DNA from: Acidimicrobiia bacterium | GTDB lineage: Bacteria > Actinomycetota > Acidimicrobiia > Acidimicrobiales > Ilumatobacteraceae | Reading direction: 5' to 3' | NCBI GenBank assembly: GCA_010030605.1 | Contig: RHCK01000030.1 | Location: 1 to 9,959, forward strand | Length of the DNA: 9,959 nt | Part shown: positions 1 through 6,776 of the stretch, one piece after another | Numbering within the stretch: the stretch's first letter is position 1 | Layout: every line of letters begins with the position of its first letter | The notes under the pieces: generated by a model | Told to the model about the DNA's origin: nothing | Database searches by the model: none | Seen by the model: the letters and a program-made list of their open reading frames with translations, nothing else | Position numbers and translations under genes: made by a program

Positions 1-152
1 AAGCGATCGTCCCACCACGGAATCAACGAATCGGCCAACTCCCGAAGTTCGTCGTCCGTGTAATCGGAGACTCGCAAACCCTGAACCACGGCCCCCAAGG
101 CGCCATCCAAACGCTCGACCGAGACCCGCGAGGACAGTTTCACTTCGGACAT
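1..152 (-). CDS. Probable TauD/TfdA-type 2-oxoglutarate dioxygenase, N-terminal fragment
   Basis: An open frame reads leftward from ATG at 152 and leaves the window after about 50 codons, so only the N-terminus is visible. It contains LGAVVQGLRVSDYTDDELRE (residues 19-38), which resembles the opening beta strand and helix of TauD/TfdA dioxygenases (LGAxVxGxDL followed by a D/E-rich helix). These are Fe(II) enzymes that oxidise sulfonates, ethers and related substrates. The HxD metal motif and distal His lie outside the window, so the family call is tentative. The start at 152 is preferred because a TATGTT box sits 6 nt upstream, as for a leaderless mRNA. An in-frame ATG at 179 would add nine residues. 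The gene diverges from the alcohol dehydrogenase operon. Confidence 0.5.
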   Translation of the reverse strand, partial: MSEVKLSSRVSVERLDGALGAVVQGLRVSDYTDDELRELADSLIPWWDDR

Positions 153-158
153 TTCGCC

Positions 159-164
159 AACATA
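159..164 (-). promoter_or_regulatory. Putative -10 box (TATGTT) for the leftward dioxygenase-like gene
   Basis: Read on the minus strand, TATGTT fits the actinobacterial TANNNT -10 consensus and is separated by 6 nt (GGCGAA) from the ATG at 152. Transcription would then begin at or next to the A of the start codon, giving a leaderless mRNA. No convincing -35 hexamer is visible. The GGCGA next to the ATG is a poor SD. Confidence 0.45.
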
Positions 165-193
165 CCCCGATCCAGCCATGGGTCCGGACGGAT

Positions 194-210
194 TCTGACT
201 GGCCGTCAGA
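194..210. promoter_or_regulatory. Perfect dyad, candidate operator
   Basis: TCTGAC-TGGCC-GTCAGA is a perfect 6-bp inverted repeat around a 5-bp centre. It lies between the two divergent genes, about 20 bp upstream of the -10-like box at 229-234 and about 42 bp upstream of the leftward start at 152. Size and position suit a dimeric repressor such as the TetR-family protein encoded at 4360-4995, but that pairing is inferred. No second copy was noticed in the other intergenic gaps. It does not match the KstR operator pattern as I know it. Confidence 0.4.
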
Positions 211-228
211 TTTTCCGAGCCCCTGCAC

Positions 229-234
229 TAGAGT
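229..234 (+). promoter_or_regulatory. Putative -10 box (TAGAGT) of the catabolic operon
   Basis: TAGAGT matches TANNNT and would place the transcription start near 241, leaving a leader of about 27 nt that holds an SD-like AAGGGGG (257-263) before the ATG at 268. No good -35 hexamer lies 16-18 bp upstream; that position is occupied by the right arm of the dyad at 194-210. The operon may therefore depend on a regulator, but this is inference. Confidence 0.35.
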
Positions 235-267
235 CGCGGTGTTCTCACCACGAATGAAGGGGGCCCC

Positions 268-1024
268 ATGAAGGGAATCGTGTACGACGGGAAAGCGACT
301 TCGTTGGTCGACGGCCTGACCCTGCGCGACCCCGGTCCGCGCGAGGTGATCGTGCAGATCGCCGCGGCCGGCTTGTGCCACAGCGACATCTCGTACATGA
401 ACGGCCTCTACCCCGTGCCGTCACCGGGAGTGTGCGGTCACGAGGCGGCGGGTGTCGTGGCCCAAGTGGGCAACGCGGTCACACACGTTCAGCCCGGTGA
501 CCACGTGATCGTGGGCCACCACGATCATCGCCGTCGACACCGTTCCCGAAAAGGAATCGTTGGCGAAGCAGTTCGGTGCCACGCACTTCCTCGACGGACG
601 ACGCGAGGACTTGGTTGCCGCCGTCGGTTCGATCATGCCCTACAAGGACGACATGCCCCGCGGGCCGTTCAATGCCGGTGGAGTGAACTGGGCGTTCGAC
701 TGCGTCGCCCATCCGGCCGTCACCTACAACGCACTCGAATGCCTCGACTGGGGTGGAACGGTGGTCGTGATCGGTGTGGCCGGTCAAACCGCCGAATTCA
801 AGGGGCTCTACGGCCGACTGACGCAGGTCGATCGCGGAATCATCGGTTGTCGTTACGGCACCATCAGCCCCCAGCGCGACATTCCGTACATCATCGATCT
901 GTACCGACGCGGCGAGGTGTTGCTCGACGAATTGGTGAGTGCCACGTTCCCCATCGGCAATTGGGAGGACGCGGTGCACGGTCTCGAGAGCGGCACGGTC
1001 GCCCGCGCCGTCATCACTTTCTGA
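268..1024 (+). pseudogene. Zinc-dependent alcohol dehydrogenase with internal deletion and frameshift
   Basis: The N-terminal piece (268 to about 513) is a clear medium-chain zinc alcohol dehydrogenase: GLCHSD with catalytic-zinc Cys37, GHE at 57-59 and PGDHVIV at 76-82. Homology then jumps to the other plus frame, which from about 521 reads TIIAVDTVPEKESLAKQFGA (the second half of the NAD-binding fold) and continues to the natural C-terminus ending VITF before TGA at 1022-1024. About 110-120 residues are missing compared with the roughly 365 of the family, including the structural-zinc cysteines, the third catalytic-zinc ligand and the GxGxxG loop. The frame also shifts at the joint, so neither an intact nor a shortened enzyme is made. 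The start is supported by AAGGGGG upstream. It heads the operon and may once have oxidised the pathway alcohol. An assembly error is possible. Confidence 0.85.
506..527. repeat. 9-bp inverted repeat at the alcohol dehydrogenase deletion joint
   Basis: TGATCGTGG (506-514) and CCACGATCA (519-527) are perfect reverse complements around a 4-nt centre, GCCA. The left arm is coding sequence for the end of the N-terminal piece, and the right arm for the start of the C-terminal piece in the other frame. The point where homology jumps therefore lies inside this palindrome. Confidence 0.75.
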
Positions 1025-1037
1025 TCCGGTGACGATC

Positions 1038-2600
1038 ATGGCTCGCGATCTTTCGGCGAACATCGACAGCACGGGCAAGACGCTCTGGCAACTCATCTCC
1101 GAACGCGCGGTGCTCACTCCCGACAAGCGCATGGCGTTCGACGAAAAGGGACGGACCCTCACCTTTGGGGAGTACAAGAACTGGTGCGAGCGTGTGGCCG
1201 CCGGCCTCTCGCAACTCGGTGTGGGCGAGAACTCGAACGTCTCCTGGATCCTGCCCTCGCGTTTCGAGTCGCTCGTCCTCACCGGCGCACTCTCGCGGCT
1301 CGGCGCGGTTCAGAATCCGATCCTGCCGATCTATCGTCACCGCGAGGTCTCGTTCATCACCGCCCAATCCAACTGTTCGGTCTTGATCGTTCCCGGGGTC
1401 TTTCGCGGATTCGACTTTCCACCGATGGCTCGCGAGGTCGTGGACTCCAACGGTCGTGATGTGCGCGTCATCGTCGCCGATCCCGATCTGCCCGAGGCCG
1501 ATCCCGATGCGGTCGGACTACCGCCGTATCGCGCCGATCTGAACGGGTTGCGCTGGCTGTTCTATTCGTCGGGAACGACCGCGGATCCCAAGGGAGCCAA
1601 GCACTCCGACGCCAGCATGGGAGCGGCCAACCTCGGCATGCAGTGGAGCATGCAAGTGGGTCCCGACGACAAGGCCGCGGTGGTCTTCCCGATCACTCAC
1701 GTGGGTGGACTCATCTGGCTCTTCAACGCCATGGAAACGGGCGTCGAGTTGCTGATGGTCGAAACGTTCGACCCCGCCAACACGCCGCGTTGGCTCGGCG
1801 AACACGGATGCACCTGTGCGGGAGCCGGAACGGTTTTCTGGCTCACGTATCTCAACGCTCAGCGTCAGTTGCCCGCCGGCGAGAAGTTGTTGCCGAACGT
1901 GCGCATCTTCAACGGGGGTGGATCTCCGAAGCCGCGATCGCTGAACGCCGAGATGGTCGAGGCCTTCGGTGCGCCACTCATCGGCGGCTGGGGGCTCACC
2001 GAGTCGCCCATCAACACCATGGTCCACGTCGACGACCCCGACGACAAGAAAGCCAACACCGACGGTCGCGCGTGTCCGGGAGTCTCCATCCGCACCGTGA
2101 TGGACGGTGTGGTGTGCCCGCCCGGAGTGGAAGGCGAGCTTCGCGTGAAGGGTGGTCAGGTGTGCATGGGCTACCTCGACTCTCGCCTCGATGCCGAAGC
2201 ATTCGACGAAGAGGGATGGTTCCGAACCGGTGACCTCGGGGTGATCGACGCCGAGGGCTACATCAGCATCACCGGACGACTGAAGGACATCATCATTCGC
2301 AAGGGTGAGAACATCTCGGCCAAGGAGATCGAAGACCTGCTCTTCGCGCATCCCGCCATCGCCGACGCCGCGGTCATCGGCCTCCCCGATGCCGCCAGCG
2401 GCGAACGCGCGTGCGCCGTGGTGGTTCTGAAAGCCGATGCCAACTTCGCCTTCGACGAGATGGTGGCTTATCTGAAGGGTGCCCAACTCTCGACGCACAA
2501 GATCCCCGAACAGTTGGAGATCGTCGCCGCACTCCCCCGCAACCCCAGCGGAAAAGTCCTGAAGAAAGATCTACGAGTCACCTACGGAGGAGCATCATGA
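1038..2600 (+). CDS. Class I adenylate-forming acyl-CoA ligase
   Basis: This 520-residue AMP-binding enzyme activates a carboxylic acid with ATP and joins it to CoA through an acyl-adenylate. The order of motifs is complete: P-loop-like YSSGTTADPKG at 176-186, GGWGLTES at 316-323, TGDLG with Asp399, the hinge GRLKD at 413-417, and PSGK with the C-terminal catalytic Lys506. The segment NPILPIYRHREV near residue 95 recalls cyclohexanecarboxylate- and other alicyclic or short-chain acid CoA ligases, but the substrate cannot be assigned. ATG at 1038 is chosen because GGTGA, complementary to the 16S tail, lies 5 nt before it; GTG at 1029 is in frame and possible. It follows the dehydrogenase remnant by 13 nt and overlaps the next gene by 4 nt (ATGA), so translation is probably coupled. 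Confidence 0.93.
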   Translation: MARDLSANIDSTGKTLWQLISERAVLTPDKRMAFDEKGRTLTFGEYKNWCERVAAGLSQLGVGENSNVSWILPSRFESLVLTGALSRLGAVQNPILPIYRHREVSFITAQSNCSVLIVPGVFRGFDFPPMAREVVDSNGRDVRVIVADPDLPEADPDAVGLPPYRADLNGLRWLFYSSGTTADPKGAKHSDASMGAANLGMQWSMQVGPDDKAAVVFPITHVGGLIWLFNAMETGVELLMVETFDPANTPRWLGEHGCTCAGAGTVFWLTYLNAQRQLPAGEKLLPNVRIFNGGGSPKPRSLNAEMVEAFGAPLIGGWGLTESPINTMVHVDDPDDKKANTDGRACPGVSIRTVMDGVVCPPGVEGELRVKGGQVCMGYLDSRLDAEAFDEEGWFRTGDLGVIDAEGYISITGRLKDIIIRKGENISAKEIEDLLFAHPAIADAAVIGLPDAASGERACAVVVLKADANFAFDEMVAYLKGAQLSTHKIPEQLEIVAALPRNPSGKVLKKDLRVTYGGAS

Positions 2601-3433
2601 GTGCCAAGAAGAAGCCCGTCATCACCAAGGCGGCGGCCAAGAAAGTTGTCGCGAAGCCGGCGCCCACGTACAAGCGCCTCAAGGGCAAGCGAGTCTTCAT
2701 CACCGGTGCCGGATCCGGAATCGGTCGGGCCACGGCCATTCGTTTCGCCGCCGAGGGCGCAGTCCTCGCGATTGCCGATTTGCGCGGCGCCAAAGAAGTG
2801 GCCGTCGAGATCACCAAGAGTGGCGGGAAGGTGACGGCGTACGACCTCGACGTCACTGACGCGTCGGCCGTGCAAAAAGTCGTCGACAAGGCCGCCAAGA
2901 CTCTGGGCGGACTCGACATCGTGTGCAACATCGCCGGCATCGGACATTTCGCCAACAGCCACGAGGAGACTCCCGAGTGGTTCGACCGCATCGTGTCGGT
3001 GAACCTCAATGGCACGTTTTACGTTTCGCGTTACGCGTTGCCCCATCTCTTGAAGACCCACCAGCAGACCGGCATCGACGGCGTCATCGTGAACACCGCG
3101 TCCACGTCGGGGCTCATGGGTGCACCGTGGAGCGCCGCTTATTGCGCGAGCAAGGGCGGGGTCGTGAACCTCACCCGCGCTCTCGCGTACGAATATCGCG
3201 GCAAGGGCGTGCGGGTGAACGCCATCGCCCCCGGGGGCACGAACACCAACATCGTCACATCGTTCATGAACCTCCCCGAGGGCGCGGACTACAAGCTCAT
3301 GGGCAAGATCATGACCCCCATGGATCAGGCCGAACCCGACGAGATGGCGAACCTGTTCGCGTTCATCGCGTCCAACGAAGGTCGCTACATGACCGGCTCC
3401 ATCGTCGTGCTCGACGGTGGCATCACCTGCTGA
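2597..3433 (+). CDS. Short-chain dehydrogenase/reductase (SDR1) with Lys/Ala-rich N-terminal tail
   Basis: A classical NAD(P)-dependent SDR of 278 residues: TGAGSGIG nucleotide-binding loop at 36-43, N111-I-A-G, Asn136, catalytic Ser169, and Tyr182 with Lys186 (YCASK). The acidic residue expected after beta-2 for NAD preference is present in IADLR. It should interconvert a hydroxyl and a keto group on the pathway substrate, which is unknown. The first 31 residues are an unusual extension with ten lysines and six alanines and no hydrophobic stretch; most SDRs begin a few residues before the first strand. The start is secure: GGAGGAG (2586-2592) lies 4 nt before the ATG, which overlaps the stop codon of the ligase gene. 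The next SDR follows after 25 nt. Confidence 0.93.
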   Translation: MSAKKKPVITKAAAKKVVAKPAPTYKRLKGKRVFITGAGSGIGRATAIRFAAEGAVLAIADLRGAKEVAVEITKSGGKVTAYDLDVTDASAVQKVVDKAAKTLGGLDIVCNIAGIGHFANSHEETPEWFDRIVSVNLNGTFYVSRYALPHLLKTHQQTGIDGVIVNTASTSGLMGAPWSAAYCASKGGVVNLTRALAYEYRGKGVRVNAIAPGGTNTNIVTSFMNLPEGADYKLMGKIMTPMDQAEPDEMANLFAFIASNEGRYMTGSIVVLDGGITC

Positions 3434-3458
3434 ACGGTCGAGGGAAGGAAAACTCATC

Positions 3459-4358
3459 ATGGGAATCTGCGACGGACGTGTCGTCATCATCACCGGAGCC
3501 GGTCGCGGATTGGGTCGAGCTCACGCTCTCGCCTTCGCCGCCGAGGGTGCCAAGGTCGTGGTCAACGACGTGGGTGCCAGCCTGACCGGCGAAGGTCAGG
3601 ACGAGGGACCCGCGGCCGAGGTGGTCACCGAGATTCGCGCCATGGGTGGTGAAGCGATCGTGAACGGTGACGATGTCAGCGACTGGGATGGCGCGGGTCG
3701 CATGATCCGCCAGGCCATCGACACCTTCGGTGGACTCGACACCCTCGTGTGCAATGCCGGCATCGTTCGTGACCGCATGATCGTCAACATGTCCGTCGAC
3801 GAATGGGACGCCGTCATGAAGGTTCATCTCCGCGGCATGTTCTGTCCGGTGCGACACGCCATCGATCATTGGCGCGCCATGAGCAAGGCCGGCACCCCGG
3901 TGGATGCACGTGTGGTCACCACCTCATCAGGGGCCGGACTGTTCGGAAGCGTGTCGCAAGCGAACTACTCCGCCGCCAAGGCCGGTATCGCCGCCTTCAC
4001 CATCGTCGGGGCCGCCGAGTTGGGTCGCTACAACATCAAGCTCAATGGCATCGCTCCGTCGGCACGCAGCCGCATGACCGAGGAAGCCTTCGCGGAAATG
4101 ATGAAGAAGCCCGAATCCGGATTCGACGCCATGGATCCCGCCAACGTCAGTCCCCTCGTCGTGTGGCTCGGTTCGTCCGCGTGCGAGATCAGTGGCCGAA
4201 TGTTCGAAATCGCGGGTGGTCAGATTTCGGTGGCCGACGGCTGGCAACACGGTCACGTGTTCGACAAGGGTGCGCGGCTCGAACCGCACGAGGTTGGTTC
4301 CATCGTTGCCGATCTCGTTCGCGAGGCCCCGACCCCGGCACCGGTGTACGGAGCCTGA
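3459..4358 (+). CDS. HSD4A/MFE-2-like short-chain dehydrogenase (SDR2)
   Basis: This 299-residue SDR carries TGAGRGLG at 12-19, Asn99-Ala-Gly, catalytic Ser157, and Tyr170 with Lys174 (YSAAK). The long insert after VVVNDVGAS, the NAGIVRDRMI segment, the NYSAAKAGIAA helix, and a C-terminal tail ending APVYGA past the usual SDR terminus are features I associate with the 17beta-HSD4/MFE-2 dehydrogenase domain and actinobacterial HSD4A. HSD4A oxidises beta-hydroxyacyl-CoA intermediates of sterol side chains and also 17beta-hydroxysteroids. A role in beta-oxidation of a CoA ester made by the upstream ligase is likely; steroid specificity is inference. ATG 3459 is preceded by the purine-rich GGAAGGA (3443-3449). 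The TetR gene starts 1 nt after its stop. Confidence 0.92.
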   Translation: MGICDGRVVIITGAGRGLGRAHALAFAAEGAKVVVNDVGASLTGEGQDEGPAAEVVTEIRAMGGEAIVNGDDVSDWDGAGRMIRQAIDTFGGLDTLVCNAGIVRDRMIVNMSVDEWDAVMKVHLRGMFCPVRHAIDHWRAMSKAGTPVDARVVTTSSGAGLFGSVSQANYSAAKAGIAAFTIVGAAELGRYNIKLNGIAPSARSRMTEEAFAEMMKKPESGFDAMDPANVSPLVVWLGSSACEISGRMFEIAGGQISVADGWQHGHVFDKGARLEPHEVGSIVADLVREAPTPAPVYGA

Positions 4359-4359
4359 C

Positions 4360-4995
4360 ATGAGCGACGACATCCATGCAGCCGATGGGCGCGTCATCGG
4401 AACGCGCGCCCAAGCCACTCGTCGAAAGCTTCTCGACGCCACCGCCAAGTTGCTCTCGGAACAAGGCATTCTCGACCTTCGTGTCGTCGACATCTCTCGC
4501 GAGATCGGCACCTCGCCGGCCACCTTCTACCACTACTTCAACGACGTCGATGAGGCCATTCTCGAATTGGCCCGCGAGGCCACCGAAGATGAAAAGCCCT
4601 TGGTCGACCACCTGCAGCCCGGATGGAGCGCCGTCGATGGCTTGACCCGAGCCGGACAGTTCGTCGACGCGTACATGCGATTTTGGGACACGCATCATGC
4701 GGTGCTTCGTGTGCGCAATCTGAAAGCCGAGGAAGGCGACCGTCATTTCCGCAAGGTGCGCACGGAAGCGAACCTGTTGTTGATGGACGCACTGCAGGAC
4801 ATGATTCGCGACGGGGTGTCGGCCGGACGCCTCCCGAAATCACTCGATCCGTTCACCACCGCCGCCGCCGTGGTGGCGATGTGCGAGCGATTGCTCGGGT
4901 ATCAACCGGAAATGGCCAAACGAGGTTCGAGCAAGGACACGATCCGCGACACGCTCGCCACGTTGATTTACGGCATCATCACCGGTCACGACTGA
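4360..4995 (+). CDS. TetR-family transcriptional regulator
   Basis: A 211-residue repressor-type protein. Residues 15-66 form the TetR DNA-binding domain: RRKLLDATAKLLSEQG, then a helix-turn-helix with the recognition segment SPATFYHYF (52-60). The rest is an all-helical ligand and dimerisation domain with no recognisable signature. GGAG (4350-4353) lies 6 nt before ATG 4360, and only one base separates it from SDR2, so it is co-transcribed with the operon and probably autoregulates it. Acyl-CoA or substrate acids are common inducers for TetR proteins in such operons, and the dyad at 194-210 is a candidate operator; both are inferences. It converges on the F420-dependent oxidoreductase with 9 nt between stop codons. 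Confidence 0.93.
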   Translation: MSDDIHAADGRVIGTRAQATRRKLLDATAKLLSEQGILDLRVVDISREIGTSPATFYHYFNDVDEAILELAREATEDEKPLVDHLQPGWSAVDGLTRAGQFVDAYMRFWDTHHAVLRVRNLKAEEGDRHFRKVRTEANLLLMDALQDMIRDGVSAGRLPKSLDPFTTAAAVVAMCERLLGYQPEMAKRGSSKDTIRDTLATLIYGIITGHD

Positions 4996-4998
4996 CCG
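4983..4998. terminator. Stop-codon-embedding hairpin between convergent genes
   Basis: CGGTCA-CGAC-TGACCG is a perfect 6-bp stem with a 4-nt loop. It contains the TGA of the TetR gene (4993-4995) and ends 7 nt before the opposing stop codon (5005-5007). There is no U-tract on either strand, so it would be the U-less terminator type described for actinobacteria. It may only slow the polymerase. Confidence 0.4.
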
Positions 4999-5004
4999 AC
5001 GACG

Positions 5005-5910
5005 TCACAACTCCGGAATCAGCGTCGACAACTCGCGGAATTCGTTCATCGTCACGGCCGCCGGATTCGCCGACAGTACCTGCACGCTCACATGATCGGC
5101 GCCGGCGTCGAGGTGACTCTTGATGCGCGCGTGAATGTCGTCGAGGGTTCCCCAGGCCACGATGGCATCGACCAGTTTGTCCGAAGGTCCGTTCGGCGTC
5201 GATAGATCCTCGTCGCCCCATCCCAAACGGCGCAGGTTGTTCGTGTAGTTCGGCAAACCCATGTACGTCGACATGTGCCCGCGAGCGATCGCGCGCGCCT
5301 CGGCGGCATCGGTGCTGAACACCACGGCCTGTTCCGGCGCCAACAGTGCGTCGGGTCCGAGGGCCGCGCGTGCGATCGGTGTGTGCTCGACGGGAACGAA
5401 GTACGGGTGCGCGCCCAACGTGCGCTCGGCGGCCAACTTCAGCATCTTTGGTCCGAGCGCGGCCAAACAGCGCACCGGAGCCTGCGTGGGGTTCGCGGCG
5501 AAGAAGAGACTCCGATCCATCGCATCGAGATAGGCGACCATGTTCGAGTACGGCTTGCCATACGAAGCTCCGTGAAAACCTTCGACCGCCGGCTGATGGC
5601 TGACTCCGATGCCGAGCAGGAAGCGATCCGGAAACGCTTCCGTGAGCGTCTTTTGACCCGCGGCCATCGTCATCGCCGAACGCGCGTGCAAGGAAGCGAT
5701 CCCTGTCGCCATGATCAGCTTTTCGGTGGCCGACAACAGCAATCCGCACGACGCGAACGGTTCACGACCCACCGCCTCGGGAACCCACACCGCACCGAAT
5801 CCCAACTCCTCGATGGCGGCGGCCGCGCGTTGGGCCTCCTTCATCGGCTGCATGTCGAGTTGGAAAGTCCAGATGCCCAACTTGCCGAGAGATTTCTTGG
5901 TGAATGTCAT
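5005..5910 (-). CDS. F420-dependent LLM-class (luciferase-like) oxidoreductase
   Basis: A 301-residue TIM-barrel protein of the bacterial luciferase-like family. LGKLGIWTFQLD (9-19) forms the first barrel strand, AAIEELGFGAVWVPEAVGRE the second strand region, and PDRFLLGIGVSHQP the central strand and cofactor region. It resembles a group of actinobacterial proteins annotated as probable F420-dependent oxidoreductases of the MSMEG_4141 type (TIGR03620, from memory). Such enzymes move hydride between F420H2 and an organic substrate; the substrate is unknown. The ATG at 5910 has a TAGTTT box 6 nt upstream and no well-spaced SD (GGGGGAG is 12 nt away). It may thus have its own leaderless promoter in addition to read-through from nudC, whose stop is 26 nt upstream. 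Confidence 0.88.
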   Translation of the reverse strand: MTFTKKSLGKLGIWTFQLDMQPMKEAQRAAAAIEELGFGAVWVPEAVGREPFASCGLLLSATEKLIMATGIASLHARSAMTMAAGQKTLTEAFPDRFLLGIGVSHQPAVEGFHGASYGKPYSNMVAYLDAMDRSLFFAANPTQAPVRCLAALGPKMLKLAAERTLGAHPYFVPVEHTPIARAALGPDALLAPEQAVVFSTDAAEARAIARGHMSTYMGLPNYTNNLRRLGWGDEDLSTPNGPSDKLVDAIVAWGTLDDIHARIKSHLDAGADHVSVQVLSANPAAVTMNEFRELSTLIPEL

Positions 5911-5916
5911 GGGGCG

Positions 5917-5922
5917 AAACTA
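5917..5922 (-). promoter_or_regulatory. Putative -10 box (TAGTTT) for the LLM oxidoreductase
   Basis: On the minus strand TAGTTT is followed by 6 nt (CGCCCC) and the ATG at 5910, the spacing expected for a leaderless start. It lies in the short gap after nudC, so it would be an internal promoter of a two-gene unit. No good -35 is seen; a TTGAAC further upstream is spaced too widely (20 nt). Confidence 0.4.
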
Positions 5923-5936
5923 CTCCCCCACGTACT

Positions 5937-6752
5937 TCACTCGTTCAACCAAGCATCGATGAGTTTGCGGGCGATCGAAATGCCCGGCGGAATGTTCGGC
6001 AACGCATCCTTGCGGTACCAATTCGCATCCACGATTTCGGTGGGATCGCACACGATGTCTCCGCTCTTCCACTCGGCCCGAAAACCGAGCATCAAACTGT
6101 GCGGGAAAGGCCACGGTTGGCTGCCCATGTACCGAACCGAGCCGACGGTGACACCCACTTCCTCGCGCACTTCGCGAATGACCGCACCCTCCAATGTCTC
6201 ACCGGGTTCCACGAATCCGGCGAGACAGCTATAGAGCGGCGCACGGAACTGAACTCCGCGAGCGAGCAACGCCTCTTGGTCGGCGCCGGGTTCGCCGCGC
6301 GTCACCAAGGTGATCATCGCCGGCGCCAGTCGGGGGAAGTTCATGAGATTGCAGACGGGACACTTCATGGCTCGCTCGTTCGCGGCCGGGACGGTGCGCT
6401 CGCCACAACGTCCGCAAAAGCGATGAGTGCGCGCCCACTCCACCAACTGCACGGCTCGACCCGCGACCAGCCAATCGTCCTCGGTGGCTCGGCCGAAGAA
6501 GCTGAACAGATCGAGGGCGGCGCCGTCGGAGGGATCGGATCCGTGGGGCACGTCGACCCCCCAACAGGCGTGACCGTCGAGCATGCCGAGGTAATGCAGC
6601 CCGTAGGAGGTGCTCGCCGGTTCGTGGTGCACCCACACCGCCGATCCCACCACGTGGAAATAGCGGTGACCATCGAGGTCGTCCGGCGCGGCCATCCCCG
6701 GTTCGAAACGGCTGACCCGGGAAATCGAGGGCTCTTGAGGAGAGTTCGTCAT
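5937..6752 (-). CDS. nudC: NADH pyrophosphatase / NAD-capped RNA hydrolase NudC
   Basis: A 271-residue Nudix hydrolase with all NudC hallmarks. There is a four-cysteine zinc site (Cys113, 116, 131, 134 in FCGRCG and KCPVC), a complete Nudix box from Gly179 to Val201 with the REVREEVG core that binds the metals, and SQPWPF at 211-216, the motif that separates NADH pyrophosphatases from other Nudix enzymes. It hydrolyses NAD(H) to NMN(H) and AMP and, in studied homologues, removes NAD caps from RNA. The N-terminal 100 residues are the variable NudC N-domain. The start at 6752 is supported by a TAAGGT box 7 nt upstream, and the frame upstream runs into the opposing thiolase gene. It is followed by the LLM oxidoreductase gene in the same direction. 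Confidence 0.95.
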   Translation of the reverse strand: MTNSPQEPSISRVSRFEPGMAAPDDLDGHRYFHVVGSAVWVHHEPASTSYGLHYLGMLDGHACWGVDVPHGSDPSDGAALDLFSFFGRATEDDWLVAGRAVQLVEWARTHRFCGRCGERTVPAANERAMKCPVCNLMNFPRLAPAMITLVTRGEPGADQEALLARGVQFRAPLYSCLAGFVEPGETLEGAVIREVREEVGVTVGSVRYMGSQPWPFPHSLMLGFRAEWKSGDIVCDPTEIVDANWYRKDALPNIPPGISIARKLIDAWLNE

Positions 6753-6759
6753 GGCCCCG

Positions 6760-6765
6760 ACCTTA
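6760..6765 (-). promoter_or_regulatory. Putative leaderless -10 box (TAAGGT) for nudC
   Basis: On the minus strand TAAGGT-CGGGGCC-ATG puts the box 7 nt before the start codon of nudC at 6752. It shares the TA pair at 6764-6765 with the opposing box of the thiolase gene. Confidence 0.5.
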
Positions 6766-6769
6766 GGAT
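6764..6769 (+). promoter_or_regulatory. Putative leaderless -10 box (TAGGAT) for the thiolase
   Basis: TAGGAT-GACCGCC-ATG places a TANNNT box 7 nt before the thiolase start at 6777. An alternative reading is that AGGA (6765-6768) is an SD with 8-nt spacing; both cannot be fully separated by eye. In either case the promoter must overlap nudC coding sequence or this box, because only 24 bp separate the two start codons. Confidence 0.45.
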
Positions 6770-6776
6770 GACCGCC

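Noticed and set aside
182..189. 8-bp palindrome GTCCGGAC near the divergent promoters
   Set aside because: Short GC palindromes of this kind are frequent in such DNA; it has no clear position relative to a promoter element.
939..1037. Upstream extension of the acyl-CoA ligase into the ADH remnant
   Set aside because: The added residues are Arg/Ser-rich and overlap the in-frame ADH C-terminus. The ligase fold starts after ATG 1038, which has a GGTGA site.
1518..2498. Long minus-strand open frame (326 codons) opposite the acyl-CoA ligase
   Set aside because: It lies fully inside a gene with all ligase motifs and has a His/Val/Gly/Arg-rich translation with no domain, as expected for an antisense shadow in GC-rich DNA.
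2582..3493. Minus-strand open frame (303 codons) opposite SDR1
   Set aside because: It is covered by a well-supported SDR with secure start and catalytic residues. The antisense translation shows no recognisable fold.
5275..6234. Plus-strand open frame (319 codons) opposite the LLM oxidoreductase and nudC
   Set aside because: It spans two unrelated minus-strand genes with clear motifs, and has no domain of its own.
5904..6776. Upstream in-frame extension of the thiolase
   Set aside because: It would add 291 residues read antisense through nudC. Thiolase homology begins right at the start chosen at 6777.
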